From: Cyanophora paradoxa
Taxonomy: Eukaryota > Glaucocystophyceae > Cyanophorales > Cyanophoraceae
Length of the DNA stretch: 64,000 nt
Assembly (NCBI GenBank): GCA_004431415.1
Contig: QPMI01000626.1
Coordinates: 248,001-312,000 of the forward strand
Reading direction: 5' to 3'
The position numbers and the translations under genes were made by a program. The notes below the pieces were generated by a model that searched no databases, was not told the origin of the DNA, and saw only the letters and a program-made list of their open reading frames with translations. Below are positions 10,983 through 23,300 of the stretch, piece by piece; the stretch's first letter is position 1; the number at the start of each line of letters is the position of its first letter.

Positions 10983-12271
10983 TTTCGATATTGATTCGAG
11001 CCGTAGTTGATTTCGTAGACAGCTGCAGGTAGCATACCCGATCTTGCGTTCCGGATCTCAGCCCATACCTGCCCGTTTCTCTCTCCACCACTTTACTATA
11101 TACGGTCGAGATGTGTTTTGCTTGTCTTGGCTTTTGGATCTTCTGGATTTGTTTGCAGATAGCTAGATCTAGCCTCTTCGACCTCGAGCCTGCCAGGGGA
11201 TAGCGATACGCCGCATTTTTGTCCCTTAGACGTCCGATGCGCGGCCGTCCTCGCGACGTGTTCCCTCTGCAGCGATAGAGCTTCGATTCCGTGTGCCTTC
11301 GATCCGTATCCTTTCGATTTCCGTCGAGGGAGCGCGTAAGAGTTTGTTAATTTGTTTCGGCCTTCGTAGCTTGGAGCACGCGCGCTTTGTAGGGTTAGGT
11401 CTCTTGTTTATGCATGTGAGGTGTCCATGCAGCTTGCAAAATGATTCGATCTCCCAAGATCATTATATCTCCCCATGTTAGTTTTAAGCTTGTGCCCTGG
11501 CATTGTTGAACTTCGGAACGGATTTTCGGGGCGCCCTTTGTATAGCTCTCGAGTCTCGTGATTGGTGACCCTTTAATTTCCTCTTCGCCGCCTGCAGTCG
11601 CCGGCAGCGAAAGTACTAATTATAAGCTTTCTCACAGTCTCTGTAGACATTCTACTTAACAAAAAAAATACATATTAGGTGTAACCTTGTAAAGTTGCTC
11701 TGTACACAGTTCGGGGCGGGATTAGTTGTCCGCCGCGTGACTTCGCGCTTTTCTGTTTTCTTCAATTCTTAGAGATCAGCCGCTGAGCCCGCTTAAGTGT
11801 AGCCAACACGCCAGGAATTTCGCTAGCTGCTTCCTCGGCGTGTGCAGTGAGTCAGCGCCAGTGCAAAAGACACTCAGCCCCGGATTCGGACAAGTGAGCT
11901 TAGGACCGGAGCATGCGAAGTGCATACTTGATAGCAAGCATTCTGTAGAACGATTGATTTTCCGATATCGATCATGATTAGGTTATCGGTAGGTCTTCCA
12001 GCAGACACGCCTGATCCGGATCCGGACTCCAGCTTTATTGGACTCGAGTAGCTATATTCGTTGGTATGCCGCGGTGCATATGCATGTGCCGCCGCAGTCA
12101 CAGTTTGCGTGATCGTGGTTCTGACTGACGTACATGTCTGAGTTGAACGTGACGCAATATAAGCACAGCGCTAGCTATAGGACTTCTTCCCTCGGCGCCG
12201 GCGGCGCCGGCTCTCCTTAAAGCAGATACTTAAAGGCCAAATTTACTCCGAACTCTTCGCGTCCGCCTTCG
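10983..12271. other. Intergenic region with old copy of the tandem-array flank
   Basis: AT-richer sequence without a convincing gene. From about 11,890 to 12,230 it is recognisably related to 19,830-20,290 and 27,360-27,680 (shared phrases such as catacttgatag and gagttgaacgtgacgcaata) but more diverged. This marks the left limit of the repeated unit that carries the methyltransferase-like genes. Confidence 0.55.
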
Positions 12272-15200
12272 CTACCCTTCGCCGAGCCACTGCTGCCGGA
12301 GGGGCGCCGGCGCGGCCACAGGGAACGAGACCCCCCGCCTCAAAGAGGACGACGAGGGCGCCGACGGGGCGGAGGCGGAGGCGGAGGCGGAGGTTCCCGG
12401 CGCCGGTGGCCGCTCCCGCCGGAAGGAGGAGGAGGAGGAGGAAGGGGGGAGCGGGGTGGCGAGGGCGCTGGTCGAGGCGGAGGTGGAGAGGGAGGCGTAG
12501 GGGCCCCTCCCGGGCTGCTGCTGCTGCTGCTGCTGCGGCCGGCCCAGAGGGGACGGGAGGCCCCGCCGCCCGACGCTGTCGCCCCCGCCTCCGCCTCCGC
12601 CTCCGCTGCTGGTGCCCGGCCTCGCGAGGAATCCCTGCAGGCAGGATATCAAATCTTCCAAAGGACATCATAGCATAGCATAGCATAGCAGAGGGAGAGG
12701 CGGCGGGCACCAGCTCGCCGGCGGTGCCCGGCCTGGCGCCGGCGCCGGCCCCGGCGGAGGCTCCAAGGAGGCCGGAGGAGGGCGGGCGCCCGTCCGGCGA
12801 GCTGCCGCGCCGCGCCCGCTGCTCCGCCTGCGAGGGAGAGTGAGAACGAAGTGAATAAAGGGAAAACCAGCGAGTTTTTAGAGTCGCTGAAAGTCTGTAC
12901 AGTTTTCTAAAGGAACTTCTTAAACGCGCCGGGGGGGGGGGGGGGGGGGGGGGTAAAGGGGGAGGGCTGGCTGCAGCCAACGACCGACGCGGCCGACGGT
13001 TCGCTTCCTCCTCAAGCGGGCGGCTCTAGTGCGTCCTTAGGACGTCTCTAAGCTCTAGACGGTTCGCTCAAGAACGTCCTCAAGGAGGCGGCTCTGGTGC
13101 GACACGGCCGACCTGGAGGATGGCTCTAGTGCCCGTCTAAGCCGCCCCGGCGGCTCTAGTGCGGGGGCGGGCGGGCGGGTGGCCCTAGTCCTTCCTCCAG
13201 GCCCGCTCCGTCGCACTAGGGGGCGTGCCTGGGGGGGGGGGGGGGGGGGGCGGACTTTCGTTAATCTCTAGGGGTTTCTTAAGGACTTCGTTAAGGCGTG
13301 GTTTAACAATCTCTAGGGGTTTCTAGCCAAGCCAACAACAACAACGTGCGACGCCGACCTGGAGGAAGGACTCGGCGTAGGCCTTGAAGGAGCGCCAGAC
13401 CGGCTCGTAGATCTTCAGCAGGAACCCCGCGTTGATCTGGGGGGGATCAGGGCGGGGCGGAGCGGGGCGGGGGGCCCTGGGTTCGAGGAGGGGGCCCGGG
13501 GGCCTGGAGGAGGAGGAGGAGGAGGAGGAGGAAAAAGCCTAAGAGAGGAGGCACGCGCTCGCTTGCCTCGACGAATCGCTCGGGGCTGAAGCGCTCCTCG
13601 CCGCCCTGCAGCGAGATCGACCCGCCCGTCGCCCCGTCCACGCTGCGGGGGCGGGGGAAGGGGAGGGTAAGTCGGGGCGGGGCGGAGCGGTTAGACAGAG
13701 CCGGGGTAGGGGGCTCGAGAGCCGGGCTCAAGATTCGAGCTGATGGAAGCTTAAGCCAAGAAGCTAAAAAGCTAGACAAAGAACCCAGCTCGTCCAACCC
13801 AATCCAATCCGCTGCGAGCGCGCCTGCATATGTGGAGGAACTCGACCTCGTCGGCGTGCACGGCGTGCATCCACCGCTGCCCGTACCCCGCCAGCCGCTC
13901 CGCCACCTGCCCGCCGCCGGAGGGGGGTCAGCAGTCGACGGGCCGGGGGCGGGAGGGGCGGGAGCGGGGCGGAGGTCTTTCTTATCGATATCAGTTGGCC
14001 GGACGCGAACGCTTCTTAACTGCTTCGTCTAGGCTAACAAGTGGTGGGGGCTAGTGGTGGGGAAGAGGGGGGAGGGAGGGGGGGGGGGGGGGTCTAGACT
14101 TCTTTTAGGACTTTATCCTGAGGTCTAGACTAGACTAAAGCAGTGGACGGGGGTCTGTAGCGCAGGGGGCGGGGGCGGGGCGGGGGCAGGGGCGGGGGTC
14201 CTGGCTCGCCTTGTAGCGGGCGGGGCGGGCGGGGGCGCTTCTAACTCCTTCTTTTTCTAGAATAACAAGGCCTTCTGTTGGGCCTTTCTTATTACTACTA
14301 TTTGGGGCGGGGGCCCTTGGGCTCGCGCGCCTTGTAGCGGGTGGCTGTATACAGGTCGAAGGAGCGGCCGACGGCGCAGAAGAGGCCGCGGTCCGCGTGC
14401 GGCGCCGCCTTCGGCTTCACGTACCTGTACCCGGGCGGGGGGGGGGGGTTGTCAGAGGGGGGAGACTCGGGGGGCTTGTCTAGTACGAAGCCTGCAAGCA
14501 AAAGAAGGCCTCCGAGCGGGCGAGCGGGCGGGCGAGCGGGCTTTTAGGCTTTTCAAGCTTCTAATGTTTTAAGGTTTTAATCTTTTAACGGGAGGCCTTA
14601 GAAGCCAAGGGGGCTTTCAACACAATAAAGTGATAACGTAAAGAAGAAGGTCGGATGTGCGCACACGACGTCCCGGAAAAGGCGGCGGAGGAGGCAGAGG
14701 ACGCCGGCGGGCCACACGCGGGGGCCCACGTCCAGCAGCAGCACCAGCGAGCCCCCGTCCTGGGGAGGGGGCGGGTCAGAAGGGGAGGGGGGGGGGTCAG
14801 AAGGGGGGCGGGAGGACGGCTTCGGAAGAGTTCATCAGGGGGCGGGGCCCGGGCTCGCCTTGAGGTTGCGGAGGGCGGCGACGGTCTGGGCGATGAGGAG
14901 GCTCCGCTTCAGCCGCACGCTGTGCACGTGGTACGTCTGCCCGCGGCGCCCGTCAGGGCGAGGTGGGGACAGATCGAGGGAGCTCCCGCGGGGGCGCGCC
15001 GGTCGACGGCGTCCAGAAGCTAGTTAGATAGCTAGCTAGCTAGAAGCTAGAGGCGAGAAGCTAGGGCCTCGGCCAGCCAGAGGTCGAGAGAGCTCCCGCG
15101 AGAGAAGTTAAGCTAGCGCTAGAGGCGAGAAGAAGCTAGGCCTAGCTAGCCCAGGCCGCGAACAAGCGAAGGGAGGAGAGGAGAGGGGGGGACGGACGGC

Positions 15201-16817
15201 GAACGCGGTGACGAGGTCGACGACGTTGGTGAGGCGCGTGGATCGGTCCTTCTGGAAGAGGAGCGCCAGCGGGTCCTTCGCCGCCTCCTCGTGCCGTACC
15301 TAGAAGGGAGGGGGGGGGGGGGGGGGGCGGGAGGGGGGGGAGAGAGAGAGAGAGAGGTCAGCCGCGTCCTGGCTAGCTAACTACTACTTGGTCCGAGTGA
15401 GGGCGGGAGGGGGGGGGGGGGGGGGGCGGGAGGGCGGGGGCTACGGGCGGGCCTGGAAGTGGTGCGGGATGCCGTTGTTCAGGTGCACCTGCGCCCCCCG
15501 GCTTGATTTCGGGGGAGGGGGGTACTGCTTATTTGAGGGAGGGGGGTACGCGGACCTCCTTCATGAACTGGAAGTGCCACTGCTGGTTGAATCGCAGCTC
15601 CCAGCCCTTCTCCAGGCAGACCCCCACGCCCTTCACGTAGTTCTGGGGGGGAGGGGTACGGCTGCCGTCAGGAGGGGGGGAAGTCGGCTTGGGGTACGCG
15701 GCGCGGCTCGCCTGGGCCCGCGAGAGGATGTAGCTCGCGCATCCGCCGGGTAGGCAGTTGATGTCTGGCGGGGGGTACGGATCACTGGAACGGAAACGAA
15801 GGAACGCGGCTGCACGGGGGGTACCGTAGAACTGGCACACGGCGCCGGGGACGTGAAATAATCGCCGCAGGCCTCGTCCACCTCCTTCATTCTGCGGGGG
15901 TACGCGGTCGGCGCGGAGGGGCTGAGCCGGGTGCGCGCGAGATGATGCGCTAAAGCAGCGATCGAGTTTGTGTAGTTCTAGCCAAGCCGACGGCTCGACG
16001 GCTCGCTGCCCGCGGGAGGGGGGAGGAGAAGCGGGAGGGGGTACGCACATCTGCCCGAAGCGGCCGAGGGAGGACCCGCCGACCTTTCCCCCCCGGAACT
16101 TGGCCTCGATCTCCTGGCTGTACGAGCTCCTCGCGAGCCGCTCCCGCACCGCGAAGAGCTCCCTGGGGGGTACGCGGTATTAGCTCGGGGGTACGGGCGG
16201 GGTCGGCGACGACGAAGAGGGGGTACCGGTAGTGGAGGTTCCGGCGGAGGAAGTGTAGGTGGAAGATTTTCTTGGGACCTGGGCAGGGGGGGGGGGGGGA
16301 TGTTAGACTGGCGGGGCCTCCGGGGGGAAGAGGCGGGGGGTACGGCCCGCGCACTCCAGAAAAAGGACTCGCGGTCCTCCTCGGGTACGTAATTCGGATC
16401 CTCGTCCAGGATGAGCGAGCCGGCTGTCGTACCCCGGGAGCGGGGCCGGGCGAGGGCGCTGGCGCTGCGGCTGGCGGGGCGGGACCCGGCGCCGCCGCCG
16501 GCGGCGGGCAGACCCGAGGCGGTGGCAGGCCGCGGGCGCTCGACCTCTCCGCCGAAGGGGAGGTACGCCCCGCGCCCCGCGACGACCGCCGGCTTGCCCA
16601 CGCCCTCGGCCACGCTCATGCGCGGGCCGCGGAGCCGGACGGCGGGAGAGCTGTTCGGGCGGTTGCTCCCGAGCATAGACGGCGTGCGCCGCAGCGCCGG
16701 CGTTGACGCGGAGCTCAGCGGGCGGAGCGGCGGGACCTCGGGGTGCTGGTGGCTCTGCGCCGGGCTCGGCGGAGATGCCCCTGTTGGGCTCCCGGCTGCC
16801 GTTGGAGACTCCGCCAT
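12272..16817 (-). pseudogene. FtsJ-like methyltransferase gene, copy A (one-base frameshift)
   Basis: First of three tandem copies; see copy B for the domain reading. Exons run from MAESPTAAGSPTGAS at 16817 through ELFAVRERLARSS (about 16165-16050), DINCLPGGCASYIL (about 15765), NYVKGVGVCLEKGW (about 15640-15550), VRHEEAAKDPLALLF (about 15300-15200), the GGSLVLLLDVGPRV block (about 14760-14665), VKPKAAPHADRGLF (about 14420-14330), SVDGATGGSISLQG (about 13640) and INAGFLLKIYEPVW (about 13435-13362) to a Gln/Ser-rich tail. In the exon beginning MKEVDEACGDYFTS the G run at 15847-15850 has four bases where copies B and C have five, which shifts the frame. The N-terminal exon has an in-frame 3-base insertion relative to B (DRESFF versus DRETF). 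Its 3' half is more diverged from B and C than its 5' half. Either a decayed copy or a base-call error in a homopolymer. Confidence 0.55.
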
Positions 16818-17677
16818 TGCTGCCGCTGTCTGATGGCCGCCGGGAAGAGGAGGAGCGCGCGCCGGACTTGGCCGGGGCGGCGGCTCGACGGCAGAGTCCC
16901 GCCTGCAGCGCGCGCTTAGCTAACGCATCCAGAGCAACCAAAGGCAGATACAGAGAGCAGAGCCGCACCGCTCAGGGCCCGGCGCGAGAGGATGCGGATG
17001 GGCGGTTTTAGGTCAGTTCGCCGCCGCGACTGAAGCAGCCGCCAGGGAGCTGCTGAATGGCGCTAAGACCTGCTACCAAGGCTCTCAGAAGCTTGGCGAA
17101 GCTTGGAGAAGCTTTGCGGGCTTGCTGCGCTCGTTGCTAGTGATTGTACCTCTTCGTGGAGCAGCCTGGCTGCAGGTGGCTGCTGCAGCCGCTTGAAAGC
17201 CCGCCGCTTGATGCATATGGGACAGCAACGCTGGCTCATCATGGTATGATCAGAGCTAGCGCTCAAGCTTGGAGATGCGGGCTTGTTGGACATGGGCTCG
17301 TTTTATTGTGTTGTCGTGAGCGGATACTTTGTGAGCTCAAATGGTCGAGCGCTGGCGCTTCCGCGGAGCCCAAGCTGCGCACCCGCGGCCGCATTCGTCA
17401 GCGGCATAATTCGAAGCAAGGATCGCGCGTATACGCAGACGCACACAGACGCACACGCACACGGTGCGGGGTGCGGGCTTCGCGCTGAAGTACTAGTGCG
17501 CGATGCCCAGGTGCAGCGACCGTCGGTAACGCCGCCGATCGACTGCTGAACACGAGCCCACTGCTGCGACGGCATGAGACAAACGCCTCTGAGCTGCATA
17601 GGGCGCGCCGCAGTAGAGCTGCAGTTCTGCTGGGCATTCCTGTACCCCGGATTTTCGGAAGTCGCATCGCGGTCCGG
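16818..17677. promoter_or_regulatory. Divergent promoter region between methyltransferase copy A and micro-exon gene 1
   Basis: About 860 bases between two divergent 5' ends, almost identical to 24,363-25,230. It holds three aagctt-containing phrases in a row (17,090-17,115). The two copies differ by an 8-base TATATATA-type insertion near 25,146, as expected for non-coding sequence. No gene is supported here. Confidence 0.45.
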
Positions 17678-19436
17678 TTGTTCAGCATGTCGACGTCGAT
17701 TGCTTTCGCGGCGCCTTCGGCGCTTGCATCACCAGCGCTAACGGTTCAGCCGTCGCCGCTCCTGGCCTCGGGCTCAAGCACTCTCCTCATGATCAGCAGC
17801 CGCGCACTTCGCCCGCGCGCAATCTCCTCAGCATCCGCGCCCATCGACCGCCTGCGGACCACTGACATGTCGGCATTCCATCCATCGCACACATCTCTAA
17901 GCGCCGGAGGCCGGCATTCCTTCCCTCGATATCGCCCGGATATGCGTGCACAGCTCGGGCATCGCAATTGCAATTGGCAGCTGCAGCTGCAGACCGCACG
18001 TGCACGCGCAGCTGATCATGATTTTCACGTGCGCGCAATGGTAGATCGTGATCAAGATCTAGAGCTCGAGGCGGCAAAAAAACCAAAGCAGCTGGCCATG
18101 GCCGCGCGCGGCCGCGGCCGCGGCCGCGGTCGACGTCGCCGCGCCGCAGCGGCAGATCCAGATCTAGAGCAGCTACAACCGGTTCCAATCGCAAAGCAGC
18201 TGCAGCAGATCGCTAGTCCGCAGATTATGCTCAGCGCGACGTCGGTCATCGTTGCCATCGGCGCGGCCGCTGTCGTCACAGCAGCTCCGAGCGTCGCGCC
18301 AGGGGGCATGTTTGCCATCTCCGCAGTTGTTGTGATTTCGTCAGCGGTTTTCGGTTACAACATCGGAATCAAGGTCGACGCCCCGGGGGGCCGGGCCGGG
18401 GCGCCCCGCCCGCGGCCCCATGCACGTGCACGTGTGTGCGCATGCCGTAAGCATCACTGATCATGAAGGCGCGTGCACATGCGTATGCAGGATCTTGAGA
18501 CGGCGAAAGAACTGTCGAAGAAGGAAGTTAAAGCGGTCAGCAACTGATATCTGTCGAAGTTCGGCGCGCGTCCCGGTGGTGTCGCTTTATCTGACGCAGC
18601 ATGCGCAGGCGGAAAAAACGGCGGAGAAGGAGGTCAAAGCGGTTCGTCAGCTTACTTAGTTGAACTGCCCGACGCCGCGGTAGCTGTCCTGACGCAAACA
18701 GAAGGCGGAAAAGGCAGCGCAGATGCGGATTGACGCGGTTCGCATGCTGTGTTTAGTTGAATTGCCTGACGCCGGCGCCACGGTAGCTATATAGCTGTCC
18801 TGACGCAAACAGACAGGTGGAGACGGAAGCGCGGCTGCGGGTCGATGCGGTTCGCATGCTGTGTTTAGTTGAATTGCCCGACACCGCGATAGCTGTCCTG
18901 ACGCAAACAGAAGGCGGAAAAGGCAGCGCAGATGCGGATCGACGTGGTTCGCATGCTGTGTTTAGTTGAATTGCCTGACGCCGGAGCCACGGTAGCTGTC
19001 CTGACGCAAACAGACAGGTGGAGACGGCAGCGCAGCTGCGGGTCGATGCGGTTCGCATGCGCATGCTGTGCTGCAGCCGATGATCATGAGCCCATGTGAC
19101 GCGTTGCCTTACAGGCAAACGCACTTGCCACGGAGAAGGATCGCGAGGTTTGTTGCATGTAGATCTGCCGGCGCCGCAATGCTGCTGCAGCTGCTGTATA
19201 TGCACAGATGGCTCGTACTCATCATATGCATAATCCTGGTCCTGTGGCTGCGGCAGGCCACGAATCAGCGGAACAAGGCTGAGCAGTTACTGGTCCGTTC
19301 TCGACAGAGGAACAGCTTCATTCACAGCTCAGCTCACGTGTGCGCGCAGAGTGAGAAACTTCACCTCGTGGCTGAGAACGCTGGGCTGCCCAAGCCGCGA
19401 ACGTCTCGGAAGTTTTCGGAGGAGGACGAAGCCTGA
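17678..19436 (+). CDS. Transit-peptide-like, membrane-hairpin protein with micro-exon coiled-coil tail, copy 1
   Basis: Not a family I recognise. The first exon (17678 or 17687 to 18373) encodes a Ser/Ala-rich, acid-poor N-terminus (MSTSIAFAAPSALASPAL) resembling a plastid transit peptide, a basic Arg/Gly stretch, and two hydrophobic segments (SVIVAIGAAAVVTAA and FAISAVVVISSAVFGY). Nine further exons follow, all phase 0 with AG acceptors and GT donors: 18491-18535, 18600-18641, 18702-18737, 18817-18849, 18911-18946, 19018-19050, 19115-19147, 19257-19292 and 19350-19436. They encode 15, 14, 12, 11, 12, 11, 11 and 12 residues (DLETAKELSKKEVKA, KAEKAAQMRIDA, VETEARLRVDA, ANALATEKDRE, ATNQRNKAEQLL and so on), then a tail with a stop. 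The joined tail is open throughout and looks like a coiled coil with 11-residue periodicity. More introns could lie inside the long first exon. Expression is not shown. Confidence 0.65.
18642..19050 (+). repeat. Tandem duplication of a two-micro-exon block
   Basis: Bases 18642-18849 and 18850-19050 are diverged copies of a block of about 200 bases made of intron, 36-nt exon, intron, 33-nt exon. Introns begin GTTCGCATGCTG or GTTCGTCAG and end GACGCAAACAG or GACGCAAACAGACAG. The same block is duplicated in micro-exon gene 2. The duplication adds 23 residues to the predicted tail without changing phase. Confidence 0.75.
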
Positions 19437-20342
19437 TCATGATCATGAGCTCAAGGTGCCGCAGCACAGTCCGTGTGAGCTTACTTCTGTTTGTTTCTTT
19501 TGAGCTCCGGATCCAAGCCATCATGGCACATATATAATGATTGCAAATTGAACTGATCACGTTTTCTCAGCAATGACGCTCGCGAGTCGGGATCCGGAGG
19601 TGTCAACCGGAGCATGCGGCCGCGGGGGGCCTAAACTACGAAACTTCATCGGGCCTGATCATGATCATTCCGCCGGGCTGGTTCCGATAGGCCCGACTTG
19701 ACGATCGTGTCCGGTTTGATTGATTAATTATGTACCTCACAAATTAGGTGCCCTAGCTCGCCCTCTCGGCCCGTGGCCGACCATGGCCGGGCCACCCCTA
19801 GCTAGTTTAGGCGCATGCCTCATAATCACTGGGTCAGGACTGGAGCATGCGCACTGCACGCACATACTTGATAGCTATAGCAAGCATTCTGTAGATCGAG
19901 TATTAAAAAGTTATAATTACGCCTTCAAATCCCGCCCGTTCCACATAATTCCGATCGATCATGCCCCACCTTGCCTGTACACGCCCCCACAGTGCTGGAG
20001 TAGACTAGAGGCTGTGGCCGGTAATTCACCAAAAAAAAAAAAATTATAATTAATATTAATGATGATATTTCGATCGGAATATCATGATCAGTAGACGCGA
20101 ATGGATCCAGATATCGATTCATGATTGTTTCATTGGACACGAGTACTTTGAATGCTGCGGCGCATATGCATGTACCACCGCAGTCACAGATTGCGTAATC
20201 GTGGTTTTGACTGATGTACATGTCCGAGTTGAACGTGACGCAATATAACACATCGCTAGGACGTCGGCTCCTCTCGCACAGGCCTAAGCTAACGGGCAAC
20301 GTTGACATATGCATTTATTACGAATCCCCCGCCCCGCCTTCG
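19437..20342. other. Intergenic region 3' of micro-exon gene 1
   Basis: AT-richer spacer with several TGATCATGATCA-type palindromes (for example 19,435-19,447 and 19,657-19,668). It carries a short insertion at 19,920-20,043 that is absent from the duplicate at 26,994-27,733. No gene is seen. Confidence 0.5.
19920..20043 (+). mobile_element. Short SINE-like insertion with A-tail and 9-bp target duplication
   Basis: Comparison with the duplicate locus (27,430-27,460) shows about 124 extra bases here. The insert ends in a run of 13 A and is flanked by TTATAATTA at 19,911-19,919 and 20,044-20,052, while the empty site has one copy. Its 3' part (cagtgctggagtag through gtggccggtaattcacc) recurs at about 48,043-48,086. 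The A-tail and target duplication point to insertion by reverse transcription; no internal Pol III boxes are clear. Confidence 0.7.
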
Positions 20343-23300
20343 CTACCCCTCGCCGAGCCACTGCTGCCGGAGGGGCGCCGGCGCCGCCACCGGGAACGAG
20401 ACCTCCCGCCTCAAAGAGGACGACGAGGGTGCCGACGGGGCGGAGGCCGAGGCCGAGGCCGACGCAGGCGCAGGCGGCCGCTCCCGCCGGAAGGAGGAGG
20501 AGGAGGAGGAAGGGGAGAGCGGCGTGGCAAGGGCGCTGGTCGAGGCGGAGGTGGAGAGGGACGCGTAGGGGCCCCTCCCGGGCTGCTGCTGCTGCTGCTG
20601 CTGCGGCCGGCCCAGAGGGGACGGGAGGCCCCGCCTCCCGACGCTGTCACCTCCGCCGCCTCCGCCTCCGCCCCCGCCGCTGCTGGTGCCGGGCCTCGCG
20701 AGGGATCCCTGCATGCAGGATATATATCAATCCCCCGGAGGACAGCATAGCATAGCATAGCAGAGGGAGAGGCGGCGGGCACCAGCTCGCCGGCGGTGCC
20801 CGGCCTGGCGCCGGCGCCGGCCCCGGCGGAGGCTCCGAGGAGGCCGGAGGAGGGCGGGCGCCCGTCCGGCGAGCTGCCGCGCCGCGCCCGCTGCTCCGCC
20901 TGCGAGGGAGAGTGAGAACGAAATAAATAAGAGGAACACAAGCTTTAAGCATCCTTTAGACTTCACTTAGACCTGAGCGGGCCGCTCTAGTGCGGATGCA
21001 GCCAACAGCGGATAACGACGGGCGGGGCGGGGCGGGGCGGGCCTGGAGGAAGGACTCGGCGTAGGACTTGAAGGAGCGCCAGACCGGCTCGTAGATCTTC
21101 AGCAGGAACCCCGCGTTGATCTGGGGGGGGGGGAGGTGAGGGGGAGGGGGGGGTGGAGGAGGGGCCGCGGGCTCGCCTCGACGAATCGCTCAGGGCTGAA
21201 GCGCTCCTCGCCGCCCTGCAGCGAGATCGACCCGCCCGTCGCCCCGTCCACGCTGCGCGCGAGGGGCAGGAGGAGGACAAGTCAGGGCGGGGCGGGGCGG
21301 TTAAACAGGGCGGATGGGGGATCGAGAGCCGGGCTCGGGAACTCTTCGGAAGAAGTCTTCGGATTCTAGAGGGGGGCCGGTCCGCGCCTGCATATGTGGA
21401 GGAACTCGACCTCGAAGAAAGCTAAAAGAAGCAGGAAGCCCTGGAAACTTAAAGGAGTTAAGAGGAGTTAAACTCTAAGGAGGGAGGAGGTTAAACTCTA
21501 AGGAACTTCAAAAAATGGAGGAGAGGATGAGAAGGGCATAAATCTAGAGGAGGAGGAGCTTCTCAGCTTGAGGAGCTAAGAGGAGAGAGCTCAAGAACCC
21601 TCTAAGAACTCGGATTCCAGAGGGGGGCCGGGCCGCGCCTGCATATGTGGAGGAACTCGACCTCGTCGGCGTGCACGGCATGCATCCACCGCTGCCCGTA
21701 CGCCGCCAGCCGCTCCGCCACCTGCGCCCGGCCGGGCCGGCGAGGGGTTAGTAGTCGGCGGGGGGGTCTGGAGCGCAGGGACGGGGGCGGAGCGGGGGGC
21801 CCTGGGGCGCAGGGGCTATCTATTGGCTGGACGAAGAGGCTTCTAAACCAACAAGGCCCTCTCTAGGCCTTTATTCGGGGCGCGGTGGGGGCTCTGGGGC
21901 GCGCCTTGTAGCGGGCGGCGGTGTACAGGTCGAAGGAGCGGCCGACGGCGCAGAAGAGGCCGCGGTCCGCGTGCGGCGCCGCCTTCGGCTTCACGTACCT
22001 GTACCCGGGCGGGGGGGAAGGTGAGGTGTCAGTACCGCGCCGCGGGAAGGGAAGCGTGGGATCCCGGGACCGCCTAAAAGCCGCCGCTACTGAGCGGTTA
22101 GAGGCCTCTAGCTGCGGGCATGTGGATGTAGCGGGGAGCCGTGTCCCCGGGAGGGCGGGGGCGAGGCGCACACGACGTCGCGGAAGAGGCGGGGGCCGGG
22201 AGGGCGCTTACAAGCTTTTAAGCTTTTCAAGCTTCTAAGGTTTTAAGGTTTTAATCTTTTAACGGGAGGCCTTAGAAGCCAAGGGGGCTTTCAACACAAT
22301 AAAGTGATAACGTAAAGAAGAAGGTCGGATGTGCGCACACGACGTCCCGGAAGAGGCGGCGGAGGAGGCAGAGGACGCCGGCGGGCCACACGCGGGGGCC
22401 CACGTCCAGCAGCAGCACCAGCGAGCCCCCGTCCTGCCGAAACAAGGCAAGGGGGCTCAGGAGGAGATTATCACGGGGCGGGGGCCCGGGCTCGCTTTGA
22501 GGTTGCGGAGGGCGGCGACGGTCTGGGCGATGAGGAGGCTCCGCTTCAGCCGCACGCTGTGCACGTGGTACGTCTGCCCGAGGCGACCGTCAGAAGAACG
22601 AGGGAGGGACCTCGGCCGGCCGCAGATCGAGAGAGCTCCCGCGAGAGAAGCTAAGCTGGGTAGCTAGCTAGCTAGAAGCTGGAGGCGTGAAGAAGCAAGA
22701 CCTGGCCAGCTAGGCCGAGACGAAGCGAGGAGAGCGGAGGAGCGGGCGCACGGCGAAGGCGGTGACGAGGTCGACGACGTTGGTGAGGCGCGTGGATCGG
22801 TCCTTCTGGAAGAGGAGCGCCAGCAGGTCCTTCGCCGCCTCCTCGTGCCGTACCTAGAAGGGAGGGGGGGGGGGGGGGGGGCGGGAGGGGGGGGGAGAGA
22901 GAGGTCAGCCGCGACCTGGCTAGCTAACTACTACTTGGTCCGAGTGAGGGCGGGAGGGGGGGGGGGGGGCGGGAGGCGGGGGTACGGGCGGGCCTGGAAG
23001 TGGTGCGGGATGCCGTTGTTCAGGTGCACCTGCGCCCCCCGGTTTGATTTCGGGGCGAGGGGGGTACTGCTTATTTGAGGGAGGGGGGTACGCGGACCTC
23101 CTTCATGAGCTGGAAGTGCCACTGCTGGTTGAAGCGCAGCTCCCAGCCCTTCTCCAGGCAGACCCCCACGCCCTTCACGTAGTTCTGGGGGGGAGGGGTA
23201 CGGCTGCCGTCAGGAGGGGGGGAAGTCGGCTTGGGGTACGCGGCGCGGCTCGCCTGGGCCCGCGAGAGGATGTAGCTCGCGCATCCGCCGGGTAGGCAGT

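Noticed and set aside
17144-17488. Plus-strand frames conserved in both copies of the divergent promoter region
   Set aside because: Conservation follows from recent duplication of the whole segment; there is no splice context or protein-like pattern.
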